From contig CANLSF010000001.1 in the NCBI GenBank assembly GCA_947493695.1, positions 558,001-622,000 on the forward strand: DNA of 64,000 bases. Direction: 5' to 3'. Origin of the DNA: an uncultured Kiloniellaceae bacterium. GTDB lineage: Bacteria > Pseudomonadota > Alphaproteobacteria > Kiloniellales > Kiloniellaceae. Shown here piece after piece: positions 8,703 to 17,364 of the stretch; the stretch's first letter is position 1, and each line of letters begins with the position of its first letter. Both the position numbers and the translations under genes were made by a program. The notes under the pieces were generated by a model. The model was not told where the DNA came from, searched no databases, and saw only the letters and a list, made by a program, of their open reading frames with translations.

Positions 8703-8915
8703 ATGGACGCTTTCCAGAATTTCCTAGAGATGGGTAACTACGGCAGTTACGTCTGGCCTTCCTACGGACTGTCGGCCTTCATCATGATCTGGCTGGTCAT
8801 GTCTACTCTGCGACGTTTGCGCGCCCGCGAGCAGGAGCTCGCGCGACGGCAGGGAGAGTTCCCCAGCCGCCGGAGCAGCAGCCCCGACACCTCTGGAGAC
8901 CCGGCAAGCTCATGA
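8703..8915 (+). CDS. ccmD: Haem exporter protein CcmD
   Basis: Small inner-membrane protein, 70 aa, that stabilises the CcmABC-CcmE complex and is needed to release holo-CcmE. It has the family pattern: a short N-terminus with FLEMGNYGSYVWPSYG, one transmembrane helix (about residues 20-38) and a basic cytoplasmic tail starting RRLRAREQELARR. The stop overlaps the ccmE start by four bases (ATGA). Between ccmC and this gene there is an isolated AGGAGG near 8628 with no start codon at a normal distance. Confidence 0.9.
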   Translation: MDAFQNFLEMGNYGSYVWPSYGLSAFIMIWLVMSTLRRLRAREQELARRQGEFPSRRSSSPDTSGDPASS

Positions 8916-9370
8916 CCCGAAAACGCAGACGTTTATACATGGTCGGCGGCGGAATGCTGATCCTCGCTACAGCGACGGCCCTGATTCTCACAGCCTTCAG
9001 CGATAACATTGTCCTGTTCTGCAGCCCGACCGACATTCAGAACAAGGCAACCTGTGCCAAGGCCGACATCCGCTTGGGCGGCCTTGTGGAGGAGGAATCT
9101 CTGGATCGCGGCGCGGACGGTGTCACTGTAAGTTTCCGTGTCACCGATCTGAGCAACAGCATTCCCGTCACCTACAAGGGCATCCTGCCGGACCTCTTCC
9201 GCGAGGGTCAGGGCGTCGTGACCGAGGGCACGGTCAACGCCGAGGGCGTTTTCGTTGCCCGCGAAGTCCTTGCCAAACACGACGAAAACTACATCCCCAA
9301 GGAAGTCTCCGACGCGCTGAAAGCATCGGGCAACTGGCATGAAGAAACAAAAGACGCGAAAGACTACTAA
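8912..9370 (+). CDS. ccmE: Periplasmic haem chaperone CcmE
   Basis: Membrane-anchored chaperone that binds haem covalently and passes it to the CcmF lyase. 152 aa: basic cytoplasmic N-terminus (MTRKRRRLY), one signal-anchor helix (about residues 9-29), then the OB-fold domain. The haem-binding histidine is H123 within VLAKHDENYIP, with the axial tyrosine Y127. It overlaps ccmD by four bases and is followed after 16 nt by a tiny leader frame ahead of ccmF. Confidence 0.96.
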   Translation: MTRKRRRLYMVGGGMLILATATALILTAFSDNIVLFCSPTDIQNKATCAKADIRLGGLVEEESLDRGADGVTVSFRVTDLSNSIPVTYKGILPDLFREGQGVVTEGTVNAEGVFVAREVLAKHDENYIPKEVSDALKASGNWHEETKDAKDY

Positions 9371-9386
9371 CCCCGGAGAGGCCGAG

Positions 9387-9431
9387 ATGAGCGCACCGAC
9401 CATACGCGATCCCCTGGTGATACGCACATGA
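9387..9431 (+). CDS. Possible 14-codon leader peptide ahead of ccmF
   Basis: An ATG at 9387 with a strong ribosome binding site (GGAGAG at 9375-9380, six bases away) opens a frame reading MSAPTIRDPLVIRT whose TGA overlaps the ccmF ATG (ATGA at 9428-9431). The ccmF start itself has only a moderate site (GGTGA). This is the arrangement expected for translational coupling through a leader peptide. Chance occurrence cannot be excluded at this length. Confidence 0.35.
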   Translation: MSAPTIRDPLVIRT

Positions 9432-11425
9432 GCGCGGAAATCGGCCAATTCTCGCTGATTCTGGCATTGCTGCTGTCTGTCGTGCAGTCGAGCCTTCCCA
9501 TGATCGGCGCCGCCAACGGCAACCGTGCCTGGATCGCCATAGCGCAACCCAGCGCCCTTCTGCTTTTCGGTATGATCGTCCTGGCGTTTGGCGCGCTGAC
9601 ACAGGCTTTCATGGTCTCCGACTTCTCTTTGTCGGTCGTCTACCAGAATTCGCATTCGGCCAAGCCGATGCTCTACAAGATCACCGGGGTCTGGGGAAAC
9701 CACGAAGGCTCCATGCTGCTCTGGGTTCTGATCCTAACCGGCTTCGGCGCAGCGGTCGCAGCCTTCGGCCATAATCTGCCCCCAACTTTGCGGGCGCGGG
9801 TTCTCTCGGTTCAGGCCATGATCACCCTGGGCTTCCTGGCCTTCCTGATCTTCACATCGAACCCGTTCGACCGAATCTTTCCGGCTCCGCTGGACGGACG
9901 CGATCTTAATCCTCTGCTGCAGGATCCGGGTCTCGCGTTCCATCCGCCCATGCTCTATGCCGGTTACGTCGGCTTCTCCATCGCCTTTTCCTTTGCCGTC
10001 GCCGCGCTGATCGAAGGCAAGGTCGATGCGGCCTGGGCACGCTGGGTCCGCCCCTGGACCCTGGCCGCCTGGATCACGCTGACCGCCGGCATCGCCCTTG
10101 GCAGCTGGTGGGCCTACTACGAGCTGGGCTGGGGTGGCTGGTGGTTCTGGGATCCCGTGGAGAACGTGTCCTTCATGCCCTGGCTGATGGGCACCGCCCT
10201 GCTCCATTCAGCGATTGTGGTCGAGAAGCGGGATTCCCTGAAGGTATGGACCATTCTTCTGGCAATCCTGACCTTTTCACTCTCCCTGATCGGCACCTTC
10301 GTCGTGCGCTCGGGGCTGCTGACCTCGGTTCATGCCTTTGCCACCGATCCGGAGCGCGGTCTTTTCATCCTGGTGCTGCTTGCCATCGCCATCGGCGGCT
10401 CGCTTTTACTCTTCGCGATACGGGCCCCCTCGCTGACGTCAGGCGGCCTCTTCAGCCCGATCAGCCGGGAAGGCGGACTGGTGCTCAACAATCTGCTGCT
10501 CACAGTAGGCACCTCGGTGGTGTTCGTCGGAACCCTCGGGCCCTTGCTGCTGGAAGCCACCGGCACGAAAATTTCGGTCGGTACGCCATACTATAACGCC
10601 GTGTTCGTACCTCTGATGGTGCCTTTGGTCGCCGTGATGGCAATCGGGCCGATGCTGCCCTGGAAGCGCGCGGAACTGGGTGCGGTGCTCTCGCGCCTCA
10701 AGTTCGCGGGCCTCATGACCATCATTGCGGTTCTGGCGACAGCCTATCTGGTGGACGGCGGACCGGTGCTTGCCATTGCTGCCGTCGGTTTCGCGGTCTG
10801 GCTTTTTGTCGGCGCGCTGGTGGAATGGGCCGACCGGATCAAACTCTTCCGCATTCCCCTGGGCGAATCCGTCAAGCGGATGACAAAGCTGCCGCGTTCG
10901 GCCCACGGCATGACCTTGGCGCACGCAGGTATGGCCATCGCCATTATGGGCATGACCGGATCCGCCGCCTGGAAAACCGAAGACATTCGGATCGCCCGGC
11001 CAGGCGATATCATCGAGGTTGCAGGCTACAGCTATCGCTTTGATGGCATGAAGTCCATCCAGGGCCCGAATTACCAGGCAGAACAAGGCAGCTTCATCGT
11101 CACCAAGGACGGTGAGTTCGTTACAGAACTCACGCCGGAGAAACGCCTATATCCAGTTCAGAACATGCCCACGACCGAGGCTGCGATCCATACCAACGGC
11201 TTGAGAGATCTTTACATGGCTGTTGGAGATTCCGACGGAAAAGGCGGCTGGACGGTACGCATCTATCACGAACCCCTGGTGCCTTGGATCTGGGCCGGCT
11301 GCCTGATCATGGTACTTGGCGGAACCTTCTCGCTCAGCGATCGCCGTCTGAGGGTCGGCGCACCGGTGCGCAGCAAAAAATGGCAGGCAAAAAGCGGAAC
11401 CGGCCAAGCAGGAGCAAACGCTTAA
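9428..11425 (+). CDS. ccmF: Cytochrome c haem lyase subunit CcmF
   Basis: Large inner-membrane protein that, with CcmH and CcmI, attaches haem to CXXCH motifs of apocytochromes. 665 aa with about 14-15 helices, the usual size. The WWD domain reads WGGWWFWDPVENVSFMPW, preceded by WWAYYELG. Other landmarks are WGNHEGSMLLWV near residue 90 and HPPMLYAGYVGFS. A large periplasmic domain lies near the C-terminus, followed by the last helix WIWAGCLIMVLGG. The start codon is overlapped by the stop of a 14-codon frame, and the stop TAA directly abuts the ccmG ATG. Confidence 0.97.
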   Translation: MSAEIGQFSLILALLLSVVQSSLPMIGAANGNRAWIAIAQPSALLLFGMIVLAFGALTQAFMVSDFSLSVVYQNSHSAKPMLYKITGVWGNHEGSMLLWVLILTGFGAAVAAFGHNLPPTLRARVLSVQAMITLGFLAFLIFTSNPFDRIFPAPLDGRDLNPLLQDPGLAFHPPMLYAGYVGFSIAFSFAVAALIEGKVDAAWARWVRPWTLAAWITLTAGIALGSWWAYYELGWGGWWFWDPVENVSFMPWLMGTALLHSAIVVEKRDSLKVWTILLAILTFSLSLIGTFVVRSGLLTSVHAFATDPERGLFILVLLAIAIGGSLLLFAIRAPSLTSGGLFSPISREGGLVLNNLLLTVGTSVVFVGTLGPLLLEATGTKISVGTPYYNAVFVPLMVPLVAVMAIGPMLPWKRAELGAVLSRLKFAGLMTIIAVLATAYLVDGGPVLAIAAVGFAVWLFVGALVEWADRIKLFRIPLGESVKRMTKLPRSAHGMTLAHAGMAIAIMGMTGSAAWKTEDIRIARPGDIIEVAGYSYRFDGMKSIQGPNYQAEQGSFIVTKDGEFVTELTPEKRLYPVQNMPTTEAAIHTNGLRDLYMAVGDSDGKGGWTVRIYHEPLVPWIWAGCLIMVLGGTFSLSDRRLRVGAPVRSKKWQAKSGTGQAGANA

Positions 11426-11971
11426 ATGGGCCGTAAGCTGATTTACTTCCTGCCGATTGTCGTCTTCATGATCCTCGGCGGATACTTCTTCTGGGGGCTC
11501 GATCCGGATCGTAATCCCGCGAACATTCCTTCGGTCATGATCGACAAGGAGGTTCCTGTTTTCGATCTCGCGCGACTGGATGGGTCGGGGGTCATTGGCT
11601 TCGACAACGACGACCTGAAAACCGGCACCGTGACACTGGTCAATGCCTTTGCTTCCTGGTGCCTGCCCTGCCTCGCCGAACACCCGATCCTGACCGAGCT
11701 GGCCAAACGTAATGGCATCCGCCTCTATGGCATCAACTACAAGGACAGGCCCGACGACGCTGCAGAGTGGTTGCGCGAGCACGGCAATCCCTATGCCCGA
11801 ATTGGGGCGGATACCAACGGACGGGTTTCGATTGACTGGGGTGTTTACGGCGTACCTGAGACCTACATCGTCGATGGTGAAGGCCGCATCCGCTACCGCC
11901 ACATCGGCCCGCTCGACCAGGCCGCCACCGACGAAATCATCATTCCGCTCATAAAAGAGCTGAGCAAATGA
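11426..11971 (+). CDS. ccmG: Thiol:disulfide interchange protein CcmG/DsbE
   Basis: Periplasmic membrane-anchored thioredoxin-like protein that keeps apocytochrome cysteines reduced for haem attachment. 181 aa: one N-terminal anchor helix (about residues 5-24) then a thioredoxin fold. The active site is WCLPC (C79 and C82). The conserved GVYGVPETYIVDGEG contains the cis-proline. It starts immediately after ccmF and ends overlapping ccmH by four bases (ATGA). Confidence 0.96.
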   Translation: MGRKLIYFLPIVVFMILGGYFFWGLDPDRNPANIPSVMIDKEVPVFDLARLDGSGVIGFDNDDLKTGTVTLVNAFASWCLPCLAEHPILTELAKRNGIRLYGINYKDRPDDAAEWLREHGNPYARIGADTNGRVSIDWGVYGVPETYIVDGEGRIRYRHIGPLDQAATDEIIIPLIKELSK

Positions 11972-12570
11972 CCGAACCGCAAAGAAACGAACCAGGCAGC
12001 ATTCCGCGTAAAGTAATCGCGGCTTTGAGGCACAGGGTCCGCCAGATGACGGTCGTCTTTCTTTGCCTGTTCCTTGTCGCGCCGGCACTCGCCGTCGAAC
12101 CGGACGAAGTCCTCGACGACCCGGTTCTAGAAGCACGCGCGCGGGAGCTCTCCGCTGAAATCCGTTGCCTCGTCTGTCAGAACGAGTCTATCGACTCCTC
12201 AAATGCGCCGCTTGCCAAGGATCTGCGTATCATCGTGCGTGAACGTCTGGTCGGCGGCGACAGCAACCAGGAAGTCCTGGACTATCTGGTCGCGCGCTAC
12301 GGCGATTTTGTGCTTTTACGCCCCCCGATGAAACCCGCAACCTACTTCCTCTGGTTCGGTCCGCTGGCCATATTGCTCCTGGGCACGCTGGGTGTCGGCA
12401 CTTACTTCGTCAGCCTCAAGCGGCGTGCGGCAAGCGATACGCCGGTGCCCTTGTCCGCTGAAGAACAACAGCGGCTCAACGAGCTTCTTGCAGATACCAC
12501 GACAGAAAACCCGTCGGTTAATAACCCCCAGACGCACAACGGCGGTCGTTCCGAAAGCCCGAATTCATGA
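11968..12570 (+). CDS. ccmH: Cytochrome c maturation thiol reductase CcmH (CycL)
   Basis: Inner-membrane protein with a periplasmic thiol pair that reduces the CcmG/apocytochrome mixed disulfide in the lyase complex. 200 aa. The motif is RCLVCQN (C67 and C70). A signal or anchor segment lies at about residues 28-43, the three-helix periplasmic domain follows, and a second helix sits near 120-140 (FGPLAILLLGTLGVGTYF). The N-terminus is about 26 residues longer than usual; an internal ATG at 12046 would give a conventional signal peptide, but the ATGA overlap with ccmG favours the upstream start. Confidence 0.94.
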   Translation: MTEPQRNEPGSIPRKVIAALRHRVRQMTVVFLCLFLVAPALAVEPDEVLDDPVLEARARELSAEIRCLVCQNESIDSSNAPLAKDLRIIVRERLVGGDSNQEVLDYLVARYGDFVLLRPPMKPATYFLWFGPLAILLLGTLGVGTYFVSLKRRAASDTPVPLSAEEQQRLNELLADTTTENPSVNNPQTHNGGRSESPNS

Positions 12571-13787
12571 TCATCTGGATTATCGCAGCAATCCTGACAG
12601 CACTCTGTGTTGCGATCCTGCTGAACACACTGCTCAAGTCCCGTGCTCTCGACGGACCAAGGTCCGAGTTCGACCTGACGGTCTACAAGGACCAGCTCGC
12701 CGAAGTCGAGCGGGATATGGATCGCGGTTTGCTGAATGAGGTGCAGGCGCGTTCGGCGCGGCTCGAGATCGAACGCCGCATGCTGTCCGTCAACGACGCC
12801 AATCAGGCGGACGGCGTAATGCTCGAACCTGAAGAGGCGGGAAAAAGCAACCGCTGGGTGGCTTGGTTCCTCGCTGCGGCCTTGCCGGGGCTTTCGCTTG
12901 GACTTTATTTGAATCTCGGGTCTCCCGAAAAACCCGGCATTCCCTATGCGGATCGACGTGCCCTGGAAAACGAGTTCCAGAAGGCCATCGGCGGCGACCT
13001 AGCGACCGAAATCACCGCCTTACAGGCCCTTGTGGAAGCCAAGGGCTTTGACGCCCACGCCTGGTTGCTGCTTGCCGGTGCCTACGGCGAACTGGGAAGA
13101 TATCTCGATTCCGCCAACGCCTATCGGCGCGCAATCAATCTTGGTGCGGAGGAGGCCCAGCTTTATTCGTCACTCGGCGAAGCCTTGGTTGCCGCGAGTG
13201 GCGGTGAAGTCGGTATCGAAGCCAGGCGTGCCTTCGCGGAAGCCATCACCCTTGATGCCGGGAACATGAAATCCCTCTACTACAGCGGCCTGGCGCTGGC
13301 TCAGGATGGCCGTCTGGACGATGCCCTGCGCATCTGGAAAGGACTTGCAGAGCGCTCGAGCCCTTCGACACCCTGGCGCCCCTTGCTGGAGCAACGCATC
13401 GCTCAGCTTGAAGCAGCGGTGAACGAACAGCGTGGCCAAGGCGAAGCGCGGATTGCCACGCCGGGCAGTTCTGGTGCCACAGGCACTGCAAATGGCACAG
13501 CAATGCGCCAACCCAGCGCAGAGGAAATAGAAGCCGCCCGTCAGATGTCCGCAGAGGACAGGATGGCCTTTATCCGTTCCATGGTGGAGCAGCTTGCGGA
13601 ACGCCTGGACGGCGAGCCAGCTGATCTTGAGGGCTGGCTGCGTCTCGCACGCGCGTATACCGTGCTCCAGGAGCCAGAAAGTGCCCGTGCTGCACTTGCA
13701 AAGGCCTCCAAAACCTTTGCCGGTCAGCCCCAGGAAGCTCAGGCAGAAGCCGCAATCACCAGGACCCGGAACGAGCTTGGGCTCTAA
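12567..13787 (+). CDS. ccmI: Cytochrome c maturation TPR protein CcmI (CycH)
   Basis: Membrane-anchored apocytochrome c chaperone that delivers substrates to the CcmFH lyase. 406 aa with two N-terminal helices (residues 1-22 and about 94-112) flanking a leucine-zipper-like cytoplasmic loop (YKDQLAEVERDMDRGLL). A periplasmic domain with TPR repeats follows (around AWLLLAGAYGELGRYLDS and GWLRLARAYTVLQEPESA). This is the bipartite CycH form of alphaproteobacteria. It overlaps ccmH by four bases and is the last ccm gene. Confidence 0.94.
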   Translation: MIIWIIAAILTALCVAILLNTLLKSRALDGPRSEFDLTVYKDQLAEVERDMDRGLLNEVQARSARLEIERRMLSVNDANQADGVMLEPEEAGKSNRWVAWFLAAALPGLSLGLYLNLGSPEKPGIPYADRRALENEFQKAIGGDLATEITALQALVEAKGFDAHAWLLLAGAYGELGRYLDSANAYRRAINLGAEEAQLYSSLGEALVAASGGEVGIEARRAFAEAITLDAGNMKSLYYSGLALAQDGRLDDALRIWKGLAERSSPSTPWRPLLEQRIAQLEAAVNEQRGQGEARIATPGSSGATGTANGTAMRQPSAEEIEAARQMSAEDRMAFIRSMVEQLAERLDGEPADLEGWLRLARAYTVLQEPESARAALAKASKTFAGQPQEAQAEAAITRTRNELGL

Positions 13788-13924
13788 CATTCCCGTTACT
13801 TCCAAGTAAGAGCACGCGCAGACCGGCAAAAACCAGGCTGTTCTGCGGCTCAAGGACTCTGTAAATCCAGAAGCTGCCATTAATGCCGGAAAAGCCCTGA
13901 TATCCAGGGGCTTTGAGCGCCCAT

Positions 13925-13950
13925 TGCGGCTGTGAAGCCGCAGTTTTCCT
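13925..13950 (+). terminator. Probable intrinsic terminator of the ccm operon
   Basis: Stem TGCGGCT / AGCCGCA (7 bp, GTGA loop, 13925-13942) followed by GTTTTCCTTT. It lies 138 nt after ccmI and just before the next operon. A second, bulged stem-loop (AAAGCCCTG ... CAGGGGCTTT) sits at 13891-13914 upstream of it. Confidence 0.6.
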
Positions 13951-14022
13951 TTGACTCGTGGAGAAAGCCAACTAACGTTCAACCAACGCTAAAAAATGGC
14001 GATTGATTGCAGGGATCATACT

Positions 14023-14820
14023 ATGCACGAGACGGCTTCGGGACGAGCCGCCGAGCACCACGCATTGGTTTGCGAGGATATCCATAAGAGTTTTGGGACT
14101 CTTGAGGTTTTAAAAGGCGTTTCTCTTTCCGCACGTAAAGGCGATGTCATCGCCATGCTTGGATCCAGTGGTTCGGGCAAAAGCACCTTCCTACGCTGCA
14201 TAAACCTGCTGGAAACCCCGAATTCCGGCCAGGTTTTCGTCGGCGGTGAGCTTATCCGCATGTCCAACGACAAGCGTGGCGAGCCGCAGGCGGCCGACCG
14301 AAAACAGGTCGAACGGCTGCGGACCCGCCTCGCCATGGTGTTCCAGAGCTTTAATCTCTGGTCACACATGACGGTCCTGCAGAATGTCATCGAAGCCCCT
14401 GTGCATGTCCTGAAAAGACCCAGGCGCGATGCCATCGAGCAAGCCGAGGCACTGCTTGAAAAGGTCGGAATCCACGCGCGTAAAGACGACTACCCGGCCC
14501 ACCTCTCCGGTGGCCAGCAGCAGCGTGTCGCTATTGCCCGGGCCCTCGCAATGAACCCGGATGTCATGCTGTTCGACGAACCGACCTCCGCACTGGACCC
14601 GGAACTGGTCAATGAAGTTCTGAAGGTCATCAAGGATCTGGCGGAAGAAGGCCGGACCATGATCGTGGTCACCCATGAGATGGGCTTCGCCCGAGAGGTC
14701 TCGAGCGAAACCGTGTTCCTGCACGAAGGGCGCGTCGAAGAAGCCGGCCCGCCCCGCGAGGTTTTCGAACATCCAAAATCCGAGCGTTTCCGGCAGTTTC
14801 TGGCCGGAACGTTGAAGTAA
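14023..14820 (+). CDS. Polar amino acid ABC importer, HisP/ArtP-type ATPase
   Basis: Cytoplasmic ATPase of a histidine/lysine/arginine/ornithine-type importer. Walker A is GSSGSGKS, signature [14 protein letters not shown], Walker [15 protein letters not shown], switch histidine in [12 protein letters not shown]; all are typical of the HisP family. The start at 14023 has a clear ribosome binding site (AGGGA, 8 bases away) and gives 265 aa, close to HisP. An in-frame ATG at 13996 would add nine residues but has no such site. The binding protein and two permeases follow in the same orientation. Confidence 0.93.
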   Translation: MHETASGRAAEHHALVCEDIHKSFGTLEVLKGVSLSARKGDVIAMLGSSGSGKSTFLRCINLLETPNSGQVFVGGELIRMSNDKRGEPQAADRKQVERLRTRLAMVFQSFNLWSHMTVLQNVIEAPVHVLKRPRRDAIEQAEALLEKVGIHARKDDYPAHLSGGQQQRVAIARALAMNPDVMLFDEPTSALDPELVNEVLKVIKDLAEEGRTMIVVTHEMGFAREVSSETVFLHEGRVEEAGPPREVFEHPKSERFRQFLAGTLK

Positions 14821-14858
14821 ATTTTAAGACTGCAAAACTGACTATTGGGAGAACCATC

Positions 14859-15653
14859 ATGAAAAAACTCGTTGTTGCCGCGATGGCCGCAGCCTTCACC
14901 CTGGGCGCCGCGCCCTTCATCGCCTCCGATGTGGACGCAAAAGACTGGAAGAAAGTCCGTATCGGGGTCGAAGGTGCCTATCCGCCCTTCAGCGAAACAA
15001 CCCCCAGCGGCGAGCTGAAAGGCTTCGACATCGACATCGCCAATGCCCTCTGCGCCGAGATCAAGGCTGAGTGCACGCTGGTTGCACAGGACTGGGACGG
15101 CATCATTCCGGCCCTGATGGCAAAGAAATACGATGCCATCGTGGCCTCCATGTCGATCACGGAAGAGCGCAAAAAGAAAGTCGCCTTCACAAACAAATAC
15201 TATCAGACGCCCGCGAAATTTGTTCGCAAGTCCGGGTCCGGAATTGAAATTTCAAAGGACGCCTTGAAGGGCAAACGGGTCGGCGTGCAGCGGGCGACCA
15301 CACACGATAACTTCCTGACCTCGGAATTCGGTGATTCCGTTGAGATCAAACGCTACGGCTCGCAGGACGAAGCCTATCTGGACCTGACCGCTGGACGCGT
15401 TGATCTGTTATTGGCCGATTCTGTCGCAATCAAGGACGGTTTCTTGGGAACCGAGGCAGGCAAGGACTACGAATATGTCGGACCAGACTTCTCAGATCCA
15501 AAATATTTCGGCTACGGAGCGGGTATCGCGATCCGCAAAGCCGATGAGGACCTGCAGGCAAAACTGAATGATGCCATCGTCGCCATTCGAGCAAACGGTA
15601 CATATAAGGCTATTCAGGACAAGTACTTCGACTTCAACATTTACGGCGAGTAG
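14859..15653 (+). CDS. Periplasmic lysine/arginine/ornithine/histidine-type binding protein
   Basis: Secreted solute-binding protein of the importer, 264 aa. Signal peptide MKKLVVAAMAAAFTLGAA with cleavage near DVDA-KDW. The mature sequence begins with VRIGVEGAYPPFSE and carries GFDIDIANALC, DWDGIIPALMAKKYDAI and SMSITEERKKKVAFT, the hallmark of the HisJ/ArgT group that binds basic amino acids. A strong ribosome binding site (TTGGGAGAACC) precedes the ATG, in keeping with high expression. A perfect 12-bp stem-loop follows before the permease genes. Confidence 0.93.
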   Translation: MKKLVVAAMAAAFTLGAAPFIASDVDAKDWKKVRIGVEGAYPPFSETTPSGELKGFDIDIANALCAEIKAECTLVAQDWDGIIPALMAKKYDAIVASMSITEERKKKVAFTNKYYQTPAKFVRKSGSGIEISKDALKGKRVGVQRATTHDNFLTSEFGDSVEIKRYGSQDEAYLDLTAGRVDLLLADSVAIKDGFLGTEAGKDYEYVGPDFSDPKYFGYGAGIAIRKADEDLQAKLNDAIVAIRANGTYKAIQDKYFDFNIYGE

Positions 15654-15733
15654 CAGTAACGTTGTCCGCATTGAGACTGATTGCACTGCCTAACGTCACG
15701 ACAGTTTCAGCGGGATGATCTGAAAAACCTGAC

Positions 15734-15765
15734 CCGGCGTCATATTCAAGATGATATGACGCCGG
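15734..15765 (+). other. Perfect 12-bp stem-loop between binding-protein and permease genes
   Basis: Arms CCGGCGTCATAT (15734-15745) and ATATGACGCCGG (15754-15765) with an 8-nt loop. No T-run. It lies 80 nt after the binding-protein gene and 40 nt before the first permease, the position where the Salmonella hisJ-hisQ spacer carries a REP element. It probably stabilises the upstream message. Confidence 0.7.
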
Positions 15766-15805
15766 AGTTCACCTCTCAGGAAAGGTTGATTAAGGTCCAT
15801 GTCGA

Positions 15806-16495
15806 ATGCTTGACCTTCAAGGATACGGTCCGTCCATTATAGACGGCGCACGCCTGACCATTTCAGTCGCGCTGATATCTTTGCTGATTGCGATGGCCCT
15901 CGGCCTGATCACAGCACTGGCCAAGCTCTCGGGAAGACGCCCTGCAATCATAGCAGCAACTGTCTACACGACGATCATTCGCGGAGTCCCCGATCTGGTG
16001 CTGATGCTGCTGATCTTTTTCGGCGGCCAGGTTTTAGTGAACGATCTCGCGACAATGGTCGGCTACGAAGATTACATAGACATCAATCCCTTTATCGCCG
16101 GCTCGGTCACGATCGGTTTTATTTTTGGCGCTTACATGGGCGAGACCTTCCGGGGCGCCATCCTAGCGGTGCCTGTCGGTTTGCTGGAAGCGGGTGCCGC
16201 CTATGGCATGACGCGACGACAGGTGCTACTGCGTATTCTGATACCGCAAATGATGCGCCATGCGTTGCCCGGCTTTGGCAACAACTGGCTTGTGCTGATG
16301 AAAACAACGGCGCTGGTATCAGTCATTGGTTTGGAAGATATGGTTCGAAAAGCTGGCCTTGCCGCGGGTGCGACGCGAGAACCCTTTCCATTTTATTTTA
16401 CAGTCGCTCTGATCTTCCTCGCCTTAACCACCTTGTCCATATTGGCGTTGCGCTGGGCTGAAAAGCACTACAGCGCCGGCGTCCGGCAGGCTTAA
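15806..16495 (+). CDS. Polar amino acid ABC importer, HisQ-type permease
   Basis: Inner-membrane permease, 229 aa, of the His/Glu/Gln/Arg/opine family. It starts MLDLQGYGPSIIDGARLTIS, the usual HisQ beginning. Five hydrophobic helices follow, with the segment TIIRGVPDLVLMLLIFFGG and the EAA motif EAGAAYGMTRRQVLLRILIP, which docks the ATPase. The second permease starts 14 nt after its stop. Confidence 0.92.
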   Translation: MLDLQGYGPSIIDGARLTISVALISLLIAMALGLITALAKLSGRRPAIIAATVYTTIIRGVPDLVLMLLIFFGGQVLVNDLATMVGYEDYIDINPFIAGSVTIGFIFGAYMGETFRGAILAVPVGLLEAGAAYGMTRRQVLLRILIPQMMRHALPGFGNNWLVLMKTTALVSVIGLEDMVRKAGLAAGATREPFPFYFTVALIFLALTTLSILALRWAEKHYSAGVRQA

Positions 16496-16509
16496 ATGGT
16501 GAGTTGACC

Positions 16510-17208
16510 ATGGATTTCTCGATCATCGTCGAAAGCCTTCCCGAATACCTGGACGGCGCCTGGCTGACAGTTCAGCTGGTTTCATTTTCACTCTTCATCG
16601 GTCTTTTGCTGGCCGTCCCCTTCGCTATCATGCGTTCAAGCAACAAGCTTTTTGTTTCGGGGCCAGTCTGGCTTTTTACCTATTGCTTCCGGGGGACCCC
16701 CTTACTGGTTCAGATGTTCCTTTTCTACTATGGTCTGGGCCAACTGGAGCTTGTGAAAGAACTGAGCGAGACCTGGAAGTTCCTGCATAACGCCTATTGG
16801 TATGCCTTACTTGCGTTCACACTTAACACAGCCGCCTATACTACCGAGATCATCCGCGGTTCCATCGTTGCGACACCCTTTGGTGAAATTGAAGCCGCCC
16901 GCGCTTGCGGCATGTCACGATCATTGGTCCTGCAGCGGGTCGTTCTGCCCAGCGCGTTCCGGCGCGCGCTGCCAGCGTATTCGAACGAAGTTATTTTCAT
17001 GCTCCACGGCAGCACTGTCGCCAGCCTGATCACACTTGTCGATATCACGGGCGCAGCCCGCGTCATCAATTCGCGTTTTTATAGTCCCTACGAAGCCTTT
17101 CTCACTGCTGCCGCCTTCTACATGGCACTTACTTTCCTCATCGTCTGGGGCTTCAAACAGCTTGAGAAACGCTGGCATGCACACCTAAAGCCCCGGGAAA
17201 CGAATTAG
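16510..17208 (+). CDS. Polar amino acid ABC importer, HisM-type permease
   Basis: Second permease of the importer, paired with the HisQ-type protein. The ATG at 16510 is preceded by GGTGAG six bases away and is preferred to an in-frame TTG at 16504; this gives 232 aa. Landmarks are YCFRGTPLLVQMFLFYYGLG, NTAAYTTEIIRGSI and the EAA motif EIEAARACGMSRSLVLQRVV. A short inverted repeat AGGCC-GAAC-GGCCT overlaps the stop codon. This is the last gene of the operon. Confidence 0.92.
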   Translation: MDFSIIVESLPEYLDGAWLTVQLVSFSLFIGLLLAVPFAIMRSSNKLFVSGPVWLFTYCFRGTPLLVQMFLFYYGLGQLELVKELSETWKFLHNAYWYALLAFTLNTAAYTTEIIRGSIVATPFGEIEAARACGMSRSLVLQRVVLPSAFRRALPAYSNEVIFMLHGSTVASLITLVDITGAARVINSRFYSPYEAFLTAAAFYMALTFLIVWGFKQLEKRWHAHLKPRETN

Positions 17209-17364
17209 GCCGAACGGCCTACTGCGAGTGCGCATCCGGCGTTGTTGCGTGACCGGACTCACTGGACAGAGAGAAGGTGAAGCTTTAATCCTCGCCAGAT
17301 TCGTTAACTTTGCTCTATTGTTATAAACTCTCTCGAACATGCCGCCCTGCACGAGGCAAATTCT

